Of a DNA stretch of 64,000 bases, positions 16,784-25,541 are shown in pieces. The notes under the pieces were generated by a model. That model saw nothing but the letters and a program-made list of their open reading frames with translations, had not been told where the DNA came from and did no database searches. The stretch comes from JAPHTQ01 sp050288165 (GTDB lineage: Bacteria > Pseudomonadota > Gammaproteobacteria > Thiohalomonadales > Thiohalomonadaceae). Location of the stretch: NCBI GenBank assembly GCA_050288165.1, contig JBNKDG010000002.1:248001-312000 (forward strand), written 5' to 3'. Every line of letters starts with the position of its first letter. Within the stretch, counting starts at the first letter, position 1. A program made the position numbers and the translations under genes.

Positions 16784-18220
16784 TCAGGATGCGCTGTTCA
16801 GCAGGAAGTGCACCCAGATGCTCCCCGCATAGCCCAACCCAATGGCCCAAATCCACTTTAGGTGGGCAAAGAAGGTGTAGACCCCACGCGCCTGTCCCAT
16901 TAGTGCCACACCGGCGGCAGAACCGATGGAGAGCAATGAGCCGCCAACCCCGGCGGTGAGGGTAACCAGCAGCCACTGATCCAGACCCATTTCCGGGTTC
17001 ATGGTCAGCACCGCGAACATCACCGGGATGTTGTCGACAATGGCGGAGAGGATGCCGACCAGGACGTTGGCCCAGGTGGGGCCCAGTCCGATGTACATGG
17101 CATGGGAGGCCTGCGCCAGATAACCGAGGGCGCCGAGACCGCCAACGCAAAGCACCACACCGTAGAAGAACATCAGGGTGTCCCATTCGGCGCGCTTCAT
17201 GCTGACGAAGATATCGAAGGGTTTGTGGCGTGGTTTGACCACGTGGGCGATCTCCGACATCTCCAGTTCTGGACCGTCGATAAGATGCTGAAAATGTTTT
17301 TCTTCATGGCGGCGCAGCCGGTAGCCGTAAAACTTGAGCAGGCCCAGGCCGGTCATCATGCCCAGCACTGGCGGCAGGTGGAGGAAGTTGTGGCCGGTGA
17401 CTGCCATGGTGATGGTCAGCATAAACAGGCCGATGACCACCAGCCCGCCCTTCTTGATCTCGACCTTTTCGTTGACCGCATCCGGCTTACCCCCGGTAAC
17501 GGCGAACGACATCAGCGCAGCGGGGATCAGCCAGTTGACCAGCGAGGGAATAAACAGATTAAAGAATTCGTGGAATTTGACGATGCCCTTCTGCCAGACC
17601 ATCAGGGTGGTGATGTCGCCGAAGGGCGAGAAGGCGCCACCGGCATTGGCGGCGACGACGATGTTGATGCAGGCCAGGGCGACAAATTGTGGCTTACCGA
17701 CCCCTACAGCCATGACCACCGCTGCCATCAACAGGGCGGTGGTCAGGTTGTCGGCTACCGGCGAGATGAAGAAAGCGAGCAGGCCGGTGATCCAGAATAC
17801 CGCTTTAAGGGTGAAGCCGCGTGAGACCAGCCAGGCGCGCAGGGCGTTAAATACCTGACGTTCCTCCATGGTATTGATATAGGTCATTGCCGCCAGCAGG
17901 AACAGAAACAGCTCGGCGTATTCCAGTAAGTTATGGCGGATAGCGTTCCCAGCGGTTTCGGTGTCGCCGAGATGATTGTAGGCGAGTGCAACCAGCACCC
18001 AGATCACACCGGCAGCAACGATAACCGGTTTGGACTTACGCAGATGCAGGAATTCTTCACTAACGACCAGGGCGTACGCGCTGATAAACAGAATTAAAGC
18101 CAGAGTGGCCTCCCAGGTGCTGGTCAGGTCAAGCTGGCCAGTGGAGGCAAGGGCGCTCGCCGGTGCAGCAAGCAGCAGCACGAAGAGAATGCGCAACGGG
18201 GCGGCGATAGGGGTATTCAT
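16784..18220 (-). CDS. nhaD: NhaD-type Na+/H+ antiporter
   Basis: Inner-membrane sodium/proton antiporter of the ion transporter superfamily, 478 residues. A short signal-like N-terminus (LFVLLLAAPASALA) precedes about 12 helices. Conserved NhaD stretches are seen: AMTYINTMEERQVFNALRAWL, FFISPVADNLTTALLMAAVV, NIVVAANAGGAFSPFGDITTLMVWQKG and the C-terminal VGILSAIVDNIPVMFAVL and GGSLLSIGSAAGVALMG repeats. AAGGA ribosome site upstream of ATG 18220. Typical of marine or halotolerant bacteria. Monocistronic by spacing. Confidence 0.93.
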   Translation of the reverse strand: MNTPIAAPLRILFVLLLAAPASALASTGQLDLTSTWEATLALILFISAYALVVSEEFLHLRKSKPVIVAAGVIWVLVALAYNHLGDTETAGNAIRHNLLEYAELFLFLLAAMTYINTMEERQVFNALRAWLVSRGFTLKAVFWITGLLAFFISPVADNLTTALLMAAVVMAVGVGKPQFVALACINIVVAANAGGAFSPFGDITTLMVWQKGIVKFHEFFNLFIPSLVNWLIPAALMSFAVTGGKPDAVNEKVEIKKGGLVVIGLFMLTITMAVTGHNFLHLPPVLGMMTGLGLLKFYGYRLRRHEEKHFQHLIDGPELEMSEIAHVVKPRHKPFDIFVSMKRAEWDTLMFFYGVVLCVGGLGALGYLAQASHAMYIGLGPTWANVLVGILSAIVDNIPVMFAVLTMNPEMGLDQWLLVTLTAGVGGSLLSIGSAAGVALMGQARGVYTFFAHLKWIWAIGLGYAGSIWVHFLLNSAS

Positions 18221-18443
18221 GTGTTATTCCTTGTGTACAGGGTCAAGCCAAGGGTGAAACGGTGTGGATAGTACCACAACAAAAAGCCATGACATGGTAT
18301 ATCGAAAGGTTTTTCTTGGTGTATCAGATTTTCTTTTTTTATCCATTTTTTACCTGGCGCATTTCGTGCTGCTATGATTGGTGAGATGACTGTCAGCTGC
18401 AATGCAACACGCTGTTATCGGCAAGAACCATGGAGATGTTTGT

Positions 18444-18923
18444 ATGAATCAAGCCAGTGAATCCAGGAGCGGGTCGACTGCTCGTTGGGTGACCTTCCGC
18501 CTGGAAGATGAGATCTATGGTATCGATGTGATGCAGATACGCGAAGTATTGCGCAGCCAGGAAATTTCGCCGGTACCTGGGGCACCCGCCTATGTGTTGG
18601 GGATTATCAATCTGCGTGGCAATGTGGTGGCGATTATCGATACCCGCACCCGTTTTGGCCTGCAGCGGCGTGACGAGATGGACGAGGCCTCGCGTATTCT
18701 GATTATGGACTCAGGCGATCTGGTGGTGGGTTACCTGGTCGATAGCGTCAGTGAAGTGGTTGATCTGGAAAATGAAAGAATTGAAACGCCGCCGGATACC
18801 GGCAGCGGTCAGAGTTCACGTTTTATCAGCGGGCTCTATAACAGCAAGAACGGTCTGCTGATTCTTCTCGACGGCAGCAAATTGCTGAACGACGAGGAGA
18901 TGGCAGAAGTTTCTTCTATCTGA
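18444..18923 (+). CDS. CheW-like chemotaxis coupling protein
   Basis: A 159-residue single CheW domain protein (WVTFRLEDEIYGIDVMQIREVLR; ILGIINLRGNVVAIIDTRTRFGL; DLVVGYLVDSVSEVVDLENERIE; GLLILLDGSKLL). It would bridge chemoreceptors to CheA at the inner face of the membrane. ATG 18444 is preferred to 18402 because GGAG lies 8 bp before it and the upstream part is not conserved. No other chemotaxis gene is adjacent, so it is an orphan coupling protein. Confidence 0.9.
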   Translation: MNQASESRSGSTARWVTFRLEDEIYGIDVMQIREVLRSQEISPVPGAPAYVLGIINLRGNVVAIIDTRTRFGLQRRDEMDEASRILIMDSGDLVVGYLVDSVSEVVDLENERIETPPDTGSGQSSRFISGLYNSKNGLLILLDGSKLLNDEEMAEVSSI

Positions 18924-18942
18924 ACAGACCGGCTGGATAGCC

Positions 18943-21621
18943 TCAGAGTTCGCGTGAGGCAAACATGATGCCGGAGTCGGCATCGCTGGCACGGAGATTG
19001 AAGCCCAGCGAGCGCACCAGATCGAGCATCTTCTTGTTGTCGGTGAGAATTTCACCATCCATGCTGCGATAGCCTCTTTCCCTCGCCGCATCCATCAGGT
19101 GAGTCATTAACTGCGAACCCAATCCGTGGTGCTGCCAGTCATCGGCGACGGCCAGAGCAAATTCACAACTGGTGCCGTCCGGGTTGACCACATAGCGCGA
19201 AACACCGATCTCTATCTCTTCGTCACCCTTTTCCTGCACCGCGATCAGGGCCAACTCACGGTTATAGTCGAGCTGGGTAAAGCGGATCAGCATCTCCTGA
19301 GTCAGTTCATTGATGGTCTGCATGAAGCGGAAGTAACGCGACTGCGGCGACAGGCTGCGGACAAAGTTCTGTACGATCTCCGCATCCTCTGGTCGGATCG
19401 GACGGATAGTGATATTGGTTCCATCCGCCAGTTGCTGTTGTTTGACCAGATGATGCGGATAGGGGTGGATCGCCATGTGGTCGTACGGGTCGAGTGAAGG
19501 CGTGCGGTGGGCGACCACAATCCGGCAATCCAGCGCAATCACCCCTTTCTCATCTGCCACCAGCGGGTTGATATCCATCTCCTCGATCTGCGGTAGCTGG
19601 CATACCATTTCAGACACGCGTATCAACACCTGTCCCAGCAGATCCATGTCGATGGCACTCTGGTTACGGTGGGCCTTCAACGAGCGGGCGGTACGGGTTT
19701 GATTGATCAAACTCTCGGCTAGGAAGTGGTTCAGTGGCGGCAGCGCCACGGCACGATCGCGCAATGCCTCGACTTCGGTACCGCCTGCACCGAAGGTGAT
19801 CACCGGGCCGAAGACCGGATCACGGGTGACGCCGACTAGCAGTTCACGCGCATGTTGTGAGTGATACATCGGCTCGACCACCACGCCGTCGATCGCAGCA
19901 TCGGGGGCATGGAGTTTCACTTCATCGAGCAGTTCGTTGTAGGCGGTGCGCACCGCCTGGGCATTATTGATGTTGAGCCGCACGCCACCGACATCGCTTT
20001 TGTGGGTTAGCTGCGGTGAGTTGACCTTCATTACCACCGGGAAACCGTGTGTTTCGGCGGCGATAAGTGCCTCATTGGCCGAGCGACAGTTGGTTCCCGG
20101 ATTGACCGGAATAGCGAAGGCGTGCAGCAGCGCTTTGGCTTCCAGTGGTGACAGTACGTGGCGTCTTTCGTTCAGGGCGCTTTCGATGATGAGTTGTGCG
20201 CCTTCGATATCGGGGCTACTGAAGTGCCCCAACGATCCCGGCACCTGCACCAGCATCTGTTGGTTGCGATAGTAGTTGGCGAGGAAGGCGAAGGCCTCCA
20301 CCGATGATTCCGGATTGGTGAAGGCCGGAATGTGGTGCTTGGCAAACAACTCGTTTGCCGTGCGTACGTGTCCTTCGCCCATCCAGCAGGCGAGTACCAG
20401 TTTGTTGGTATTTTTTCTGGCATCGATAACCGCGCGGGCACAGGCCTCCGGATCGGTCATCGCCTGGGGTGTCAACATCACCAGCACGCCATCGATATTG
20501 CGATCACTGAGGCAGGCCTCGGTGGCCATGGCGTAGCGCTCTGCTGTGGCATCGCCGAGGATGTCGATGGGATTGCCGTGCGACCAGTGTTGCGGCAGAT
20601 TGGCCTCAAGGGTTTTGATTGTTTCAGGGGAAAGCTGAGCCAGTTCAACACCCAGATCGGTGGCACGATCGGTGGCCATCACGCCAGGGCCGCCGCCGTT
20701 GGTGAGGATCGCCAGGCGATTACCGCTGACCCGATGTGAGGAGGAGAGTAGCTGTGCCGCACCAAACAGTTGCGAGATACTGTCGGCACGTACCACACCG
20801 GCCCGTTGCAACGCGGCATCGAAGACATCGTCGTCGCCGATCAGGGCGCCGGTATGGGTGACCGCAGCTTTGGAGCCGGTGCTGTGGCGACCGGCCTTGA
20901 TCACGATAACCGGTTTCATCCGTGCAGCAACCCGCAGGCCGCTCATGAAGCTGCGAGAGTTACGGATACCTTCGATATAGAGCAGGATGCTGCGGGTTTC
21001 GCTGTCCTGAGCAAGGAAGTCGAGCAGATCGCCGAAATCGACATCGGCGGCATCGCCCAGTGAGGCGATGGCGGAGAAACCGATGCCGCGGCTCTCACCC
21101 CAGTCGAGGATCGCGGTGCACAATGCGCCCGACTGCGAGACCAGCGCCATCTGTCCCGGCAGCGCGTTGTTCTTGCCAAAGGTGGCATTCATCCCCACCT
21201 TAGGCCGAATGAGGCCAAGGCAGTTGGGGCCGAGAATACGTATTTGATGCTGATGTGCCGCGTCCAGCATCTTGCGCTCAAGGGCCGCGCCACCACCGCC
21301 GCCTTCACTGAATCCTGCCGAGATCACGATAGCAGCATGGACGCCATGCTCACCGCAGGCATGGATGATCGCCGGTACCGTGGGAGCAGGTGTGCAGATG
21401 ACCGCCAGATCCACTGTCCCCGGGACAGACTGGATATCCGGATAGCAGGCTTTGCCCTTCAATTTGTTATGTTTGGGATTGATGGGATAGAGCTTGCCGT
21501 GGAATTTGCTCTTCAACAGGTTTTCGTAAAGGAGTGTACCGACCGAGTCGGGACGGGTACTGGCACCAAAGATAGCGATTGATTTTGGCGAGATTAAACG
21601 GTCAAGATAGTGCGGACCCAT
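18943..21621 (-). CDS. pat: Pat-type protein lysine acetyltransferase (NDP-forming acyl-CoA synthetase domain + GNAT)
   Basis: An 892-residue fusion as in Salmonella Pat / E. coli YfiQ. The first ~700 residues are the acyl-CoA synthetase (NDP-forming) architecture: CoA-binding (SIAIFGASTRPDSVG), ligase-CoA (LVSQSGALC, AVTHTGALIGDDD) and ATP-grasp (GFPVVMKVNSPQLTHKSDVGGVRL). The last ~150 residues form a GNAT domain (ITIRPIRPEDAEIVQNFVRSLSPQSRYFRF; acetyl-CoA loop DDWQHHGLGSQLM). Pat acetylates and inactivates acetyl-CoA synthetase. It is divergent from a deacetylase-family gene 115 bp away, and acs is 15 kb downstream. Whether the synthetase part still has catalytic activity cannot be told. 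Confidence 0.92.
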   Translation of the reverse strand: MGPHYLDRLISPKSIAIFGASTRPDSVGTLLYENLLKSKFHGKLYPINPKHNKLKGKACYPDIQSVPGTVDLAVICTPAPTVPAIIHACGEHGVHAAIVISAGFSEGGGGGAALERKMLDAAHQHQIRILGPNCLGLIRPKVGMNATFGKNNALPGQMALVSQSGALCTAILDWGESRGIGFSAIASLGDAADVDFGDLLDFLAQDSETRSILLYIEGIRNSRSFMSGLRVAARMKPVIVIKAGRHSTGSKAAVTHTGALIGDDDVFDAALQRAGVVRADSISQLFGAAQLLSSSHRVSGNRLAILTNGGGPGVMATDRATDLGVELAQLSPETIKTLEANLPQHWSHGNPIDILGDATAERYAMATEACLSDRNIDGVLVMLTPQAMTDPEACARAVIDARKNTNKLVLACWMGEGHVRTANELFAKHHIPAFTNPESSVEAFAFLANYYRNQQMLVQVPGSLGHFSSPDIEGAQLIIESALNERRHVLSPLEAKALLHAFAIPVNPGTNCRSANEALIAAETHGFPVVMKVNSPQLTHKSDVGGVRLNINNAQAVRTAYNELLDEVKLHAPDAAIDGVVVEPMYHSQHARELLVGVTRDPVFGPVITFGAGGTEVEALRDRAVALPPLNHFLAESLINQTRTARSLKAHRNQSAIDMDLLGQVLIRVSEMVCQLPQIEEMDINPLVADEKGVIALDCRIVVAHRTPSLDPYDHMAIHPYPHHLVKQQQLADGTNITIRPIRPEDAEIVQNFVRSLSPQSRYFRFMQTINELTQEMLIRFTQLDYNRELALIAVQEKGDEEIEIGVSRYVVNPDGTSCEFALAVADDWQHHGLGSQLMTHLMDAARERGYRSMDGEILTDNKKMLDLVRSLGFNLRASDADSGIMFASREL

Positions 21622-21736
21622 GATTTATCCTGTATTGATTGGCACGAAAAGATCCCTGATGGGCAATATCATAGACTAGACTTCGCTTTAATGTGTAACT
21701 ACGTGTGATACTCTTTCTCACTAAAGATATTAAATA

Positions 21737-22657
21737 ATGACTATTGCTTTTATTTCTCACCATGACTGCGAATTGCATGACATGGGTGATCTCCATCCCG
21801 ATGGTCCGTGGCGTTTGCGAGCGATTCAGGATCATCTGCTCTCCACCGGCCTGGATATGGCGCTCAAGCACTACAATGCGCCCAAGGCAACCCGTGAACA
21901 GTTGCAGCGGGTTCACACTAAAGAGTACATCGATAAAGTTTTTCGTAACGCACCGGACGATGGTATCGCCTGGCTCGATCCCGATACCGGTATGATGCCG
22001 TTTACCCTCGGTGCGGCATTGCGTGCAGCAGGTGCCGCAGTGATGGCCGCCGATATCGTGTTGGAAGGTCGCAGCGATCAGGCATTCTGCAGTGTCCATC
22101 CACCGGGTCATCACGCCGGTCCCGACTACGCCATGGGGTTCTGCTTTTTCAATAACGTCGCCGTGGGAGCCGCCCATGCGATGGCCTATCACTGGGTCGA
22201 CCGTGTCGCGATTATCGATTTCGATGCCCATCATGGTAACGGTACCGAAGATATTTTTATCAATGATGACAGAGTGTTGATCTGTTCCAGTTTTCGTCAC
22301 CCGTTCTATCCCTACACCGGCGCCGATACGGTCTCACCCCACATCGTCAACTCACCGCTCAAGGGCGGCAGTGACAGTTTGGTGTTTCGCGATGTGGTGA
22401 CCAATCAGTGGTTGCCTGCGTTGCATGCATTCAGGCCGCAAATGATGTTTATCTCTGCCGGTTTTGACGCGCACGCGGCCGATGACATGGGTGGACTGAT
22501 GTTCTGGGAGGACGATTATCGCTGGGTGACGCGAGAACTGAAAAAGATCATGTTGCAATACGGCAACGGTAGAATCGTTTCGGTTCTGGAGGGTGGCTAT
22601 GACCCCGGTGCGTTGGCACGCAGCGTGGCGGCGCATCTGAATGCCTTGCTTGATTAA
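21737..22657 (+). CDS. Histone deacetylase family protein (AcuC/HDAC-like)
   Basis: A 306-residue zinc-dependent amidohydrolase. The active-site residues are visible: PPGHHAG (His-His pair, about residue 120), IIDFDAHHGNGTED (metal Asp and His), FDAHAADDMGGL (second metal Asp) and SVLEGGYD near the end. Members remove acetyl groups from lysines or from polyamines. Head-to-head with pat, the acetyltransferase, which argues for a role in reversing protein acetylation as AcuC does in Bacillus; acetylpolyamine hydrolysis is the alternative. A bidirectional terminator separates it from dsrA. Confidence 0.9.
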   Translation: MTIAFISHHDCELHDMGDLHPDGPWRLRAIQDHLLSTGLDMALKHYNAPKATREQLQRVHTKEYIDKVFRNAPDDGIAWLDPDTGMMPFTLGAALRAAGAAVMAADIVLEGRSDQAFCSVHPPGHHAGPDYAMGFCFFNNVAVGAAHAMAYHWVDRVAIIDFDAHHGNGTEDIFINDDRVLICSSFRHPFYPYTGADTVSPHIVNSPLKGGSDSLVFRDVVTNQWLPALHAFRPQMMFISAGFDAHAADDMGGLMFWEDDYRWVTRELKKIMLQYGNGRIVSVLEGGYDPGALARSVAAHLNALLD

Positions 22658-22668
22658 AAACCGTTCGT

Positions 22669-22700
22669 AAAAAAAGCGGCCTCTCGGCCGCTTCTTTTTT
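22669..22700. terminator. Bidirectional terminator between the deacetylase gene and dsrA
   Basis: Stem AAGCGGCC / GGCCGCTT with TCTC loop (22674-22693), flanked by A-run on the left and T-run on the right, so it can end both convergent transcripts. Confidence 0.85.
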
Positions 22701-22714
22701 GTTGCGAGGCGTGA

Positions 22715-23953
22715 TTACGCTTTACGTTCTTTCCATTTGTCCGCTTCGTCGTCCCAACCATCCATGCGGATGTAGGAGTTGGAGCGCGGTGAGGCGATCA
22801 TATTGGGATCGACCTCGACACCGATGCCTTCGAGGAAGTTGACCAGACCGATACGCTCGATCATCTCACCGGTACGCTCGTGTTCCAGCGCATTCTCGGC
22901 GAAGAAGTCGATGATGCTGCCCGCCAGCTCTTCAATCTTCTCGAAGTCTTCGTCGCTCTCCAGTTTCATGAACGGAACGATCACGGTACCCATCAGGTCA
23001 CCGATCTTCAGGGTACGCTTACCGCCGACCAGGATGGAGACACCCTTGTCATCGCCGGGGCTCAGCGCCTTGTTCATGACGTTGAGGCAGTGCATGCAGC
23101 GGACGCAGTCCTTGTTGTTGACGTCGAGGGTGTCGTCGTCGTTGAGACTCAGCGCCTGAGTCGGGCAACGGGTGATGACGTTGTCGATGACATATTTACG
23201 CCCTTTGTCTGCGACAAATTGCTTCACCTCGTCCTGATCGACTTTCATGTCGTCACGCCAGGTACCGATCACCGAGAAATCAGCGCGGTGGATCGAGTTC
23301 ATGCAGTCGTTGGCACAGCCGGAGACCTTGAACTTGAACTTGTAGGGCAGGGCGGGACGGTGCATATCGTCGAGGAAGGCATTGACCAGAGTACGGTGGG
23401 TGCGTTGCTCATCGACGCAGGACATCTCGCAGCGAGCCGCACCGACGCAGGACATACCGGTACGTACCGCCGGACCGGCACCACCCAGGTCGAAGCCCAT
23501 TTCGTTGATCTCATCGAAAGCAGGCTGGACATTCTCCGAGGTACAACCCTGGAACATGATGTCGCCGGACTGACCGTGGAAGGCGATCAGGCCAGAGCCG
23601 TACTTTTCCCAGATATCGCAGAATTTGCGCAGGGTAGCGGTATCGTAGTGCATCCCAGCGGGAGGCATGACGCGCAGGGTGTGGAACTCGGCTGCGGCGG
23701 GGAACAGCGGCTTTTTGTTCTCATCGTGCAGTTCGGTGAAGCGGGGGATGATACCGCCACCATAACCGACCACGCCGACAGTGCCGCCCTTCCAGTAACC
23801 CTTGCGGGTTTCGTAGGAGGTTTCCAACTGGCCGAGCAGGTCGACCATCATATCTTTATCCTTTGCCAGACGTTTAATGCCGGTGACAAAGCTGGGCCAG
23901 GGCCCGCTTTCCAGCTGGTCAAGCATGGGGGTATCGTGCATTTTCTTACTCAT
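22715..23953 (-). CDS. dsrA: Reverse-type dissimilatory sulfite reductase subunit alpha, without dsrB
   Basis: A 412-residue protein closely following oxidative DsrA of Chromatiales (ESGPWPSFVTGIKRL; SYETRKGYWKGGTVGV; YGGGIIPRF; RVMPPAGMHY). All ligands of the siroheme-[4Fe-4S] centre are present: Cys169, Cys175, Cys213, Cys217. The inserted ferredoxin domain has CPTQAL and CVRCMHC (Cys263, 283, 286, 289). In sulfur oxidisers DsrAB oxidises persulfide sulfur to sulfite in the cytoplasm. Here no dsrB or other dsr gene is adjacent: a terminator follows at once and a strong promoter precedes it, so it is a monocistronic unit. GGGAGA ribosome site before ATG 23953. Confidence 0.93.
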   Translation of the reverse strand: MSKKMHDTPMLDQLESGPWPSFVTGIKRLAKDKDMMVDLLGQLETSYETRKGYWKGGTVGVVGYGGGIIPRFTELHDENKKPLFPAAAEFHTLRVMPPAGMHYDTATLRKFCDIWEKYGSGLIAFHGQSGDIMFQGCTSENVQPAFDEINEMGFDLGGAGPAVRTGMSCVGAARCEMSCVDEQRTHRTLVNAFLDDMHRPALPYKFKFKVSGCANDCMNSIHRADFSVIGTWRDDMKVDQDEVKQFVADKGRKYVIDNVITRCPTQALSLNDDDTLDVNNKDCVRCMHCLNVMNKALSPGDDKGVSILVGGKRTLKIGDLMGTVIVPFMKLESDEDFEKIEELAGSIIDFFAENALEHERTGEMIERIGLVNFLEGIGVEVDPNMIASPRSNSYIRMDGWDDEADKWKERKA

Positions 23954-24090
23954 AAAAAATTCTCCCTGATGAAAAGGATTAACACGGTTCCCGGTCTGCC
24001 CATCCAACTGCTACTACTTTCGCCGTCAGGCGGCGCACAGAAGGTGATGCTGCCGTTAGTAAATGACGGAACAACTGCTCCGTGGGAAAT

Positions 24091-24119
24091 AACATAGTAA
24101 TATAGTCAGGAAATGTCAA
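24091..24119 (-). promoter_or_regulatory. Sigma-70 promoter of dsrA
   Basis: On the minus strand TTGACA (24119-24114), 17-bp spacer, TATGTT (24096-24091). It predicts a start near 24084 and a leader of about 130 nt before dsrA, which contains a small CGCC/GGCG stem near 24020-24033. Confidence 0.65.
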
Positions 24120-24234
24120 TCCATTGATTTTAAAAAGTAACCCTCGGAGTATAGTGGTCTTACGCTGGCCATTTGCCGGCAAAGTCCGCGCCAGCATGTA
24201 AGGCTATTGCTATAGTGGCGGCATGGGAGTGCCA

Positions 24235-25083
24235 ATGACCATCAACTACCGCAAGACCTCTATCACTTTCCTGCTGCTGGCGCTGGCAGCACTGGCCTGG
24301 TTTGGTACGGTGGATGACTATGGCAGGGAATACGCCGACAAGGGTTTCAAGCGGGCACTGATCACCTTCGCCGTGGCTCGCACCCTCAACGGGGTGATCT
24401 CGGTGGCGCAGGGAACTGAGGTGGCGGTGCAGCCTGCCGGGATCGGCATCAACTTCACCCCCGGCGAAATCCTCGACCCGATCAACGACCTGATCGAGCG
24501 CTTCTCCTGGGTCATGCTTGCCAGCAGTACTTCACTGGGACTACAGAAGCTGTTGCTGGCGATCTTCTCTTCCACCGCCTTTACCGTGGTGATCCTGCTT
24601 TCGTTAATCGCGGCGGTTGCGGCGCTCTGGTATTCGGGACGACGGCCAGAATGGCTTAAACCGATTGCATATAAGATCGCGCTGTTTGTGCTCGTGCTGC
24701 GCTTTGCCATCCCGCTTATTGCCGTTGCATCGGAAGGGGTATTTCACTTCTTCCTCGAAGAGCAATACAACAGTTCGACCCAGGGCATCGAATCGACCAC
24801 CGAGGAGATCGCAAGGGTCAACAGTCAGGCAGAGGCCCAGCGGCCGGTGACGGAACCAGACTCACTGTTGGCGCGTGCCAAACGACTCTACGATAACGCC
24901 TCCGCCAGTCTCGATATCCAGAGTTATATCTCTCGCTACAAGGCGGCCGCGGCCAATGCCAGCGAGCACGCGATTAACCTGATTGTCATATTCATCCTGC
25001 AAACTGTCCTCCTGCCACTGCTCTTTCTCTGGGTGTTGATACAGCTGGTGAAACGTTTGGCACACTTCAATCCCCTTGCCTGA
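24235..25083 (+). CDS. Conserved membrane protein of unknown function
   Basis: A 282-residue protein with four membrane helices: one at the N-terminus (ITFLLLALAALAWFG), two central (FTVVILLSLIAAVAALW and IALFVLVLRFAIPLIAV) and one near the C-terminus (LIVIFILQTVLLPLLFLWVLI). The segment between helices 1 and 2 (DYGREYADKGFKRALITFAVARTLNGVISVAQGTEV) and an acidic soluble loop (about residues 175-230) would face the periplasm. The pattern is that of a conserved gammaproteobacterial hypothetical, but no function is known. ATG 24235 with GGGAG upstream is preferred over ATG 24223. Confidence 0.8.
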   Translation: MTINYRKTSITFLLLALAALAWFGTVDDYGREYADKGFKRALITFAVARTLNGVISVAQGTEVAVQPAGIGINFTPGEILDPINDLIERFSWVMLASSTSLGLQKLLLAIFSSTAFTVVILLSLIAAVAALWYSGRRPEWLKPIAYKIALFVLVLRFAIPLIAVASEGVFHFFLEEQYNSSTQGIESTTEEIARVNSQAEAQRPVTEPDSLLARAKRLYDNASASLDIQSYISRYKAAAANASEHAINLIVIFILQTVLLPLLFLWVLIQLVKRLAHFNPLA

Positions 25084-25193
25084 CGAGCGGTATGGCATGT
25101 GAATATCGGTGGACTATAGTTGGTCTATCAAAACCGCTGGGGGAAGCGGTTTAATTCAAATAATAAACAAATGGATATTGGTTCGGAGGAATC

Positions 25194-25394
25194 ATGGAAG
25201 CGCAATCACTGAAGCAGAGCTTGCCAAGGGTCAAGCCTGTCAACGGCAAAATCTATCGCACCGAGGGCAACGAGAGTCTGTTGGTCCTGGGGGTGCGTTC
25301 AGCCACCGTATTCGTCGAGTTCGCCGACGGACGTTTCCGTCACATGAGCTTTTACGAGTGGGAAAAACTGAATCCCAACCCCTCACGCTGTTAA
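25194..25394 (+). CDS. Small conserved-looking protein, unknown function
   Basis: A 66-residue soluble protein with a strong ribosome site (TCGGAGGAATC before ATG 25194) and two terminators at its end, so it is a real short transcript. The sequence has a beta-rich middle (SLLVLGVRSATVFVEFADGRFRHMSFYEWEKLNP) ending in Cys. No family recognised. Its stop codon lies inside the first terminator hairpin. Confidence 0.7.
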   Translation: MEAQSLKQSLPRVKPVNGKIYRTEGNESLLVLGVRSATVFVEFADGRFRHMSFYEWEKLNPNPSRC

Positions 25395-25409
25395 GCAACG
25401 TGAGTTTTT
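25382..25409 (+). terminator. First of two tandem terminators
   Basis: Stem CTCACG / CGTGAG (25382-25404) followed by TTTTT; it overlaps the last codons and stop of the small gene. Confidence 0.55.
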
Positions 25410-25415
25410 GTAACC

Positions 25416-25442
25416 AAGCCGGCCTCCCGCCGGCTTTTTTTA
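25416..25442 (+). terminator. Second tandem terminator
   Basis: Perfect GCCGGC / GCCGGC stem with CTCCC loop followed by eight T's, 22 bp after the small gene's stop. Confidence 0.85.
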
Positions 25443-25541
25443 TGTCCATGGATGTCGATGGTATGCCTCATGTGGATCAGACAGGTATAATCCGGCCTTT
25501 CTCTGATTCTGATAGAACGAATTACACAGGCCCCATTCCGC

